Positions 59,637-64,000 of a stretch of 64,000 bases of DNA are shown one piece after another. Below the pieces are notes generated by a model. The model made no database searches. It was not told the DNA's origin and saw nothing but the letters and a program-made list of their open reading frames with translations. Each line of letters begins with the position of its first letter. Position 1 is the stretch's first letter. The DNA lies in assembly GCA_963668365.1 (NCBI GenBank), contig OY764266.1, forward strand, positions 4,278,001 through 4,342,000. Reading direction: 5' to 3'. This DNA comes from VXNE01 sp963668365. GTDB lineage: Bacteria; Pseudomonadota; Gammaproteobacteria; Pseudomonadales; Azotimanducaceae. Position numbers and translations under genes: made by a program.

Positions 59637-60572
59637 TCAGGCGTAGTCGGACGGCCGCCGGCCCTTCTGGTGCGTCCCGAAACCGAACGCGGTGGGGTTG
59701 TACTCGCCCACCGTGTCGACGCTGCGGCTCGGGTCGATGCTGTCTTCCATCCCCATGCCCCAGTAGGCGACATTGACCAGCAGGCGCCGCAGGTCGTCGC
59801 TCCGCAGGTCGGTGGCCGCGCCCATGGTGGTGCAGAAAACCCGCGACGTCTTGCCTTCGTCGCCGGTGTACTCCTTGATCCAGGCGATGGGCATGGTGGG
59901 CGTATCGGGCTTTGGGTCGTCGTCGTGGTTCATGCCGACCAGGACCTGGCCGTCCAGCAGGATCCGCGGGTTGCCGGTCAACTCGTTCACCGCATACACA
60001 TCCGTCGTTCCCCAGACGTCCTCGACGCCCCGCAGGACGGGATGGTCCTTCGATGCCGGGTTGATCAGGGCACGGGTGCTCTCGTATCCGTGATGGCCGT
60101 GGTGCGCCACCCAGGTATCGCCGAGGACCTGGCGGCCGAAACCGCCCTCGAACTCCTCGTTCGTGCAGTCGTACTTGGCGTACGGCCCAGTCTTGTCGCG
60201 GCTGTACTGGAAGGCGTGGGTGGCCGTTCTGAGCCCCATGATCGGGCGGCCCGAGTTGATGTAGTCGACGATGTGCTTCATCTGCGCGTCGGACAGTTCC
60301 CGGAAGCGGGTGAAGATCAGCATCAGGTCGGCCGAGTCGAGCGCCTCGAGACCCGGAATGTTGGTCTGGTGCTCGGGGTCGATCTCGCCGGTCTCGGGGT
60401 CGATCGCGAACAGCACGGTGCAGTCGAAGCCGTGATGCGTCGACAGGATCTTCGCCATCATGGGCAGCGCTTCCTCCGAGCGGTACTCCTCGTCGCCGCT
60501 GACCAGCACGATGTGCTTGCCCGCGCCGGGACCGTCCGTTCCCTTGAATTCAAGCCATAGTTGATCAGTCAT
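59637..60572 (-). CDS. ThuA-domain protein (paralogue 2)
   Basis: The 311-residue protein has the ThuA amidotransferase-like fold: HIVLVSGDEEYRSEEALPMM (residues ~20-39), ADLMLIFTRFRELSDAQMKH, and YINSGRPIMGLRTATHAFQY. The HGYES and GTTDVYAVNEL segments follow. The family appears in sugar catabolic clusters but its reaction is uncertain. Its start overlaps the end of the upstream zinc dehydrogenase by 8 bases, and it is followed by the Asp-box gene 18 bases later. It is longer than, and only distantly similar to, the ThuA protein at 14323-15186. Confidence 0.8.
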   Translation of the reverse strand: MTDQLWLEFKGTDGPGAGKHIVLVSGDEEYRSEEALPMMAKILSTHHGFDCTVLFAIDPETGEIDPEHQTNIPGLEALDSADLMLIFTRFRELSDAQMKHIVDYINSGRPIMGLRTATHAFQYSRDKTGPYAKYDCTNEEFEGGFGRQVLGDTWVAHHGHHGYESTRALINPASKDHPVLRGVEDVWGTTDVYAVNELTGNPRILLDGQVLVGMNHDDDPKPDTPTMPIAWIKEYTGDEGKTSRVFCTTMGAATDLRSDDLRRLLVNVAYWGMGMEDSIDPSRSVDTVGEYNPTAFGFGTHQKGRRPSDYA

Positions 60573-61611
60573 GGGGATGCACCATGACCTTTCCGCACTT
60601 GCCGCTCATTTGCAGTCTCCAGGCATCTTCGATCTGTGAAAGGGGAAAGTGGTGGGTGATCAGCCTGTCGAGCGAATCGCCCACCTCGGAAATCATCTCC
60701 AGCATGTCGGGCGCGTCGCCCAGGCTCCAGTGCCATATGCCGTGCAGGTGCAGGCCGTTGCGGATCATGCCGTCGCTGACCTGGATGGTGTAGTCGCCGG
60801 ACTCGCCGACGAAGGCGAAGTCTCCCAGCCGGCGCGTGGCCGGCAACAGGAGGTCCATGTAGCGCGCCTGGCCGCTCGTCTCCACCGACTTGGATACGCC
60901 GAGGCCGCCGGTTAGTTCGAGGACCTCGCCGACCACGTCGTCGCTGTCCGGATCGAGCACGACTTCGGCGCCGAGGTCTTTCGCGAGCTGGCTGCGATAG
61001 CTGTTGCGGGCGACGCCGATGACCCGCGCCCCGCGGTAGACGGCATTGATCACCGTGCCGAGACCCACGGGACCGAGGCCGCTGACCAGCACGGTATCGG
61101 TGCCGGACACCTGCATGGTCTCCATGGCGTTCCAGGCGGGACCGAGGCCGCAGCACGCCATGCTGGCATGATCGAACGACATCTCGTCCGGTATCGGCAG
61201 GACCAGCCAGTCCTGCTTGAGACAGTACTCGGCATAGGCCGCCGCACCCGCTTCGGTGCCGCAGGACGCGTGGGGATCGACCGGGTCCTGGCAGTGAATA
61301 TAAGCGCCGCTCAGGCAGAAACGGCATTTGCCGCACCAGAACCCCGGCATCACGACCACCCGGTCGCCGACGTTCACCTTGCCGGGCCTCGCGACCTCCA
61401 CGACCTCCCCCGCCGCTTCGTGCCCCAGGCAGGAAGGATCTTCATCGCCGCGCTGGAATTCCGCCCGCGCGCAGCCGTCCGCATAGTCGGCGTACTCGGT
61501 GCACAGCGGCGCCGACAGCACCTTGACGACCACGAAGTCGTCCTTCGCGTGGGGCACGGGCTTGTCGATCAGTTCGCACTGCTCGACGCCGGTGATGGCA
61601 ACGGTCTTCAA
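60565..61611 (-). CDS. Zinc-dependent medium-chain dehydrogenase (copy 1)
   Basis: The 348-residue protein is an MDR-type zinc alcohol/polyol dehydrogenase. It has LGHEAAGEVVEVA with the catalytic-zinc Glu/His region, a structural zinc site CGKCRFC plus the later HC, and LVSGLGPVGLGTVINAVYRGA as the Rossmann nucleotide motif. The start is probably the TTG at 61611, four bases after the stop of the paralogous gene, since no ATG lies at the family N-terminus (KTVAITG). It overlaps the ThuA gene by 8 bases. Substrate is likely a polyol or sugar alcohol; not proven. The two dehydrogenases are tandem paralogues. Confidence 0.8.
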   Translation of the reverse strand: MKTVAITGVEQCELIDKPVPHAKDDFVVVKVLSAPLCTEYADYADGCARAEFQRGDEDPSCLGHEAAGEVVEVARPGKVNVGDRVVVMPGFWCGKCRFCLSGAYIHCQDPVDPHASCGTEAGAAAYAEYCLKQDWLVLPIPDEMSFDHASMACCGLGPAWNAMETMQVSGTDTVLVSGLGPVGLGTVINAVYRGARVIGVARNSYRSQLAKDLGAEVVLDPDSDDVVGEVLELTGGLGVSKSVETSGQARYMDLLLPATRRLGDFAFVGESGDYTIQVSDGMIRNGLHLHGIWHWSLGDAPDMLEMISEVGDSLDRLITHHFPLSQIEDAWRLQMSGKCGKVMVHPHD

Positions 61612-61615
61612 GTCT

Positions 61616-62632
61616 TCAGTTCTCCCATGGGTGCAGGATGATCTTGCCGCACTGGTTGCTGGCCCTGGTCTCGAGCGCCTGCTGGACCTCGCTGAAGGCA
61701 AAAGTATGGGTGATCACCTTGTCGAGCAAGGACTCCGCGCCGCGAATCGTGCCCATCATGACGCTGGCGTCCCGCTGGTGATTCCAGTGCCAGCAGCCGT
61801 GGACGGTCAGTCCCTTGCGGTTGACGTCTCTCGCGTTGATCGGTCCGCCCCAGCCCGGGGACGCGATTTGGCCCCTGAGTGCGGCCGCCTGGATCAGGAA
61901 CTCCGGCGCCGTCTCCACGCTGCTGCATTCGACGCTCTTGTCCACGCCCTTGCCGTCGGTCAGATCCATGATTTCGTCCAGCGCGTCTTCGCTGGTGGGA
62001 TCGACGACCGCTTCGACGCCCATGTCCTTGGCGAGAGCGACGCGGTAGGGATTCATTTCAAGCCCCAGGACGCGCGCCCCGCGATAGAGCGCGGTGATCG
62101 AGGTACCGAGCCCCACCGGACCCAGGCCCGAGATCAGCACCGTGTCCGTGGGCATGACCTGCATCGTCTGGTTGGCGTTGAAGCCGGGACCCATGCCGCA
62201 GCAGGCCATGCTGGCGCGGTCGTAGGAAATATCGTCCGGGATCGGCACCAGCAGCCAGTCCTGCTGCACGCAGTACTGCCCGAGGGTGGCGGTGCCGGTC
62301 TCGTTGCCGCAAATGGCCTTCGGGTCCTTCTTGTCCGGGCAGTAGATGTGGTCTCCCGAGGTGCAGAGATCGCAGACGCCGCAGCCGCTCTGCGGCATCA
62401 CCGCGACGCGGTCGCCGGGCTTGACCATGGTCACGGCCGGACCGATCTCGACGACTTCGCCCGCCGCCTCGTGCCCGCCGAGGGGACGTTTCATGCCTCT
62501 CAGGAACATGTGGAACTCGGTGCACAGGGGGGCGGCGTGAATCTTGATCTTCGCGTAGTTCTCGGCGACCCCGGGATCGTCAAAGTCTTCCAGGCCGCAT
62601 TGGCTCTCGCCGGTGACAACAACGCGTTTCAT
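61616..62632 (-). CDS. Zinc-dependent medium-chain dehydrogenase (copy 2)
   Basis: The 338-residue protein is a paralogue of the following gene (full-length similarity). It has GGHEAAGEVVEIG, structural zinc cysteines in CGVCDLCTSGDHIYC, and VLISGLGPVGLGTSITALYRGA. It is the first gene of a four-gene unit: dehydrogenase 2, dehydrogenase 1, ThuA, Asp-box protein. A GGAGTTTGCG ribosome-binding-like stretch precedes the ATG at 62632. An oxidation of polyols or 2-hydroxy sugars coupled with the ThuA protein is a reasonable but unproven hypothesis. Confidence 0.85.
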   Translation of the reverse strand: MKRVVVTGESQCGLEDFDDPGVAENYAKIKIHAAPLCTEFHMFLRGMKRPLGGHEAAGEVVEIGPAVTMVKPGDRVAVMPQSGCGVCDLCTSGDHIYCPDKKDPKAICGNETGTATLGQYCVQQDWLLVPIPDDISYDRASMACCGMGPGFNANQTMQVMPTDTVLISGLGPVGLGTSITALYRGARVLGLEMNPYRVALAKDMGVEAVVDPTSEDALDEIMDLTDGKGVDKSVECSSVETAPEFLIQAAALRGQIASPGWGGPINARDVNRKGLTVHGCWHWNHQRDASVMMGTIRGAESLLDKVITHTFAFSEVQQALETRASNQCGKIILHPWEN

Positions 62633-62684
62633 CGCAAACTCCTCCAGATGGTTTCCTGGCGCCGCTCAGGCGCTCTCCTGTCAA

Positions 62685-62942
62685 TCAACGATAGGCGACG
62701 CTCCGGTGCCTGACCACTACGATCTCGACACGGCGATTGGCGTCGGAAACTCCATATACGATTCGATAGTTCCCTACCCGAACTCTCCAGAGCGCATCCT
62801 CGCCCCGCAGTTTACGGCTTCCGCGTGGACGCGGTTCCGATGCCAAGTCCTCAATGCGTGACAGAATCCGCAACGCCGCTTGCCGAGGCAGGCTTTCCAG
62901 ATCTCGGCGTGCAGATCTAACGAACGCAATTTCATACTCCAA
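62685..62942 (-). CDS. RelE/ParE-type toxin
   Basis: The 85-residue protein has the RelE/ParE fold signature: EIAFVRSARRDLESLP at the start, ALRILSRIEDLASEPRP, RKLRGEDALWRVRVGNYRIVYGV in the middle, and VVRHRSVAYR at the end, with the Arg/Tyr/His cluster of mRNA-cleaving toxins. The start is probably TTG at 62942, three bases after the antitoxin stop. It should cleave mRNA on the ribosome or act as a gyrase poison; these subtypes are hard to separate by eye. It is preceded by its own antitoxin gene and is intact. Confidence 0.85.
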   Translation of the reverse strand: MEYEIAFVRSARRDLESLPRQAALRILSRIEDLASEPRPRGSRKLRGEDALWRVRVGNYRIVYGVSDANRRVEIVVVRHRSVAYR

Positions 62943-62945
62943 GCG

Positions 62946-63122
62946 TCAGTTTCCGAGAACCTTCCGCCGGACTTCCTCCAATGTCTCCCGCGGTTCGTCC
63001 TGCCGCTCCTTCGCAACAACCGCGTCGAAGAAATCCTCCCACAACTCGCTGTGGATGCTGAGATCGATCATGACCGCCTTGCGTTCTCCCTCGTCGTCAA
63101 TCAGGAACTGGACGCCTTTCAT
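62946..63122 (-). CDS. RelE-partner antitoxin
   Basis: The 58-residue acidic protein (MKGVQFLIDDEGERKAVMI, then a helical WEDFFDAVVAKERQDEPRE) is the size and type of antitoxin found directly upstream of RelE/ParE toxins. Its stop is three bases before the toxin start, so the two are coupled. The N-terminal strand-helix could be the DNA-binding part and the C-terminal helix the toxin-binding part. Exact family is not certain, but position makes the role likely. Confidence 0.75.
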   Translation of the reverse strand: MKGVQFLIDDEGERKAVMIDLSIHSELWEDFFDAVVAKERQDEPRETLEEVRRKVLGN

Positions 63123-63292
63123 TGTCGTGATCCTCCCCTAGTCTGGGTTCGCGCGGAACGCGATGCCTCTAGCTGGTCGTAGCTGCCAATGCGAGCGATG
63201 GTGCCAGCGACGTCGTCACGCTTCAAGACTGCTCATGCCGCAGCAATCCTCTCAACAATGTAAACCGTTGGATCGATCAGCCGGTGGACGCG

Positions 63293-63523
63293 CTATTCGT
63301 TAGCCGATGAATGCCTGTAATCCAGTTCATCGAGCAATTTCAGCCCAACCGCTGGTTCGCCGCGCGACGCCCGCAACCGGAATCGCATTTCGGTGTCGTG
63401 TTCGGCCAAAACCCGAATAGACAATTCCTGCATCAGCTTGTTCAGGCTCAGACCGCGACGCGCGGCCATGGCAGCCAATCGGTCGCGGTGGTCGTCGGGA
63501 ATCCGAATCGTCAACGTGGCCAT
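63293..63523 (-). CDS. Ribbon-helix-helix (HicB/CopG-like) antitoxin
   Basis: The 76-residue protein begins MATLTIRIPDDHRDRLAAMAARRGLSLNKLM in outline: the strand TLTIRIPD and helices of a ribbon-helix-helix DNA-binding domain, as in HicB-type and CopG-like antitoxins that repress their operon. No complete toxin gene is adjacent. Immediately upstream (63533-63580) there is only an 18-residue fragment (FHIVTPGDWLKMEED) ending in a stop, which could be the tail of a lost PIN-family toxin. The antitoxin may be orphaned or regulatory. Confidence 0.7.
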   Translation of the reverse strand: MATLTIRIPDDHRDRLAAMAARRGLSLNKLMQELSIRVLAEHDTEMRFRLRASRGEPAVGLKLLDELDYRHSSANE

Positions 63524-63869
63524 GTCAGTCTTCCTCCATCTTCAGCCAATCGCCCGGCGTGACGATATGGAAGCTGTCAAATCATAAACGTTCGCAATTC
63601 TGCTTCCAGCCCAAGCCTGGATGGCGCCAGGTCGGCCACCCACGAAGGCACCGCGAATGTTGACACGGTCTACGACTCTTGCTCAGAAAGGGAAGGCGCA
63701 CTTCATCGCGACGTGGTTCCTATCGCGGCGATGAGGAATGGAGTGCTCGCTGACAGCCCGTGTGACGGGGCATCGCTCATGGTAGGTTTCCGGCATGGAA
63801 AGGTGCTACCGGACACTTCAGCGGAACGAATATCCCCCGGGAGCGCCAGCGACTGCGGAAGGTTGTTCC
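63524..63869. other. 346-bp stretch with a possible toxin remnant
   Basis: Apart from the short fragment at about 63533-63580 (minus strand, FHIVTPGDWLKMEED then a stop, with a stop just upstream), no gene is visible. This fragment resembles the C-terminus of PIN-domain toxins, which often precede ribbon-helix-helix antitoxins. The promoter of the rightward secreted-protein gene must lie in the right half. Confidence 0.4.
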
Positions 63870-64000
63870 ATGGTCGACGACCGGGGCCGAGCCGCAGGTT
63901 TCGCCCCTGGGGCGCGTGCCGCCATCGCAGCGGTCATGCTGTCCCTATCGTCGGCGGCCCTCGCCGACGACGCGCCGCCTTCAGAGATCGTCTACAAGCA
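63870..64000 (+). CDS. Start of a secreted protein, cut by window edge
   Basis: From the ATG at 63870 the frame is open to the window end (43 full codons). After ~15 basic or polar residues comes a hydrophobic core (ARAAIAAVMLSLSSAALA) ending in an Ala-x-Ala site before DDAPPSEIVYK, a plausible Sec signal peptide. The mature protein lies outside the window, so no function can be given. The ATG is the first in frame after the gene-free stretch; a later Met within the hydrophobic stretch is less likely. Confidence 0.6.
   Translation, partial: MVDDRGRAAGFAPGARAAIAAVMLSLSSAALADDAPPSEIVYK

Noticed and set aside
1..64000. tRNA or rRNA genes
   Set aside because: I looked for T-arm motifs and acceptor stems in the intergenic regions and found none; a covariance-model scan would be needed to exclude a missed tRNA.

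Overview
The window is GC-rich, gene-dense chromosomal DNA. It probably comes from an uncultured Gram-negative bacterium, most likely a proteobacterium. Supporting signs are lipobox lipoproteins, a lytic transglycosylase, a complete methylmalonyl-CoA/propionyl-CoA operon, and accessory families common in marine or host-associated metagenomic genomes (CaiB-type CoA transferases, phytanoyl-CoA dioxygenase, LLM flavin enzymes, ThuA proteins, ADP-ribosylglycohydrolases). It contains no rRNA, no recognised tRNA and no phylogenetic marker, so the taxonomy is inference.

Layout. 0-4.9 kb: an XRE regulator cut by the window edge, a HigA-like antitoxin whose toxin survives only as a stub, an NAD-salvage pair (nicotinate phosphoribosyltransferase and nicotinamidase-like hydrolase) with an SDR, and a translationally coupled two-gene module of unknown function. 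5-15.2 kb, minus strand: two of three large PEP-synthase/rifampin-phosphotransferase-like dikinases, a DUF2335 membrane protein, a decayed IS1595 transposase, and a ThuA - N-acyl-D-amino-acid deacylase - dikinase operon. 15.4-25.1 kb, plus strand: a lytic transglycosylase, a 52-bp near-complete palindrome, then an overlapping run of NhaC-type antiporter, methylmalonyl-CoA mutase, methylmalonyl-CoA epimerase, carboxyltransferase and biotin carboxylase. This run should route propionyl-CoA to succinyl-CoA.

25-50 kb is the mobile-element-rich part. It holds a 2.45-kb IS4/Tn5-like element whose transposase carries an N-terminal DruA (DUF4338) domain and which is flanked by two truncated unrelated genes. 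It also holds a 208-bp IS5-like MITE, two identical 1298-bp ISAzo13-type insertions (one splitting a phytanoyl-CoA dioxygenase gene, one in the tail of a HEPN gene), a tandem SDR duplication, and a ~106-bp dispersed repeat. Between these are a cystathionine-synthase-family PLP enzyme, an LLM oxidoreductase, an MFS carrier, a thioredoxin-ankyrin lipoprotein, an AAA/DUF4143 ATPase, a CoA transferase and the third dikinase.

50-64 kb: tandem ADP-ribosylglycohydrolase genes, a frameshifted SulP transporter preceded by a coupled small lipoprotein, a YeiH-type exporter, an enoyl-CoA-hydratase-family protein, a STAS protein, a four-gene operon (two zinc dehydrogenases, ThuA, Asp-box propeller), toxin-antitoxin genes, and the start of a secreted protein at the right edge. 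Lineage-specific duplication is a recurring theme: dikinase x3, and ThuA, SDR, zinc dehydrogenase and ADP-ribosylglycohydrolase x2 each.
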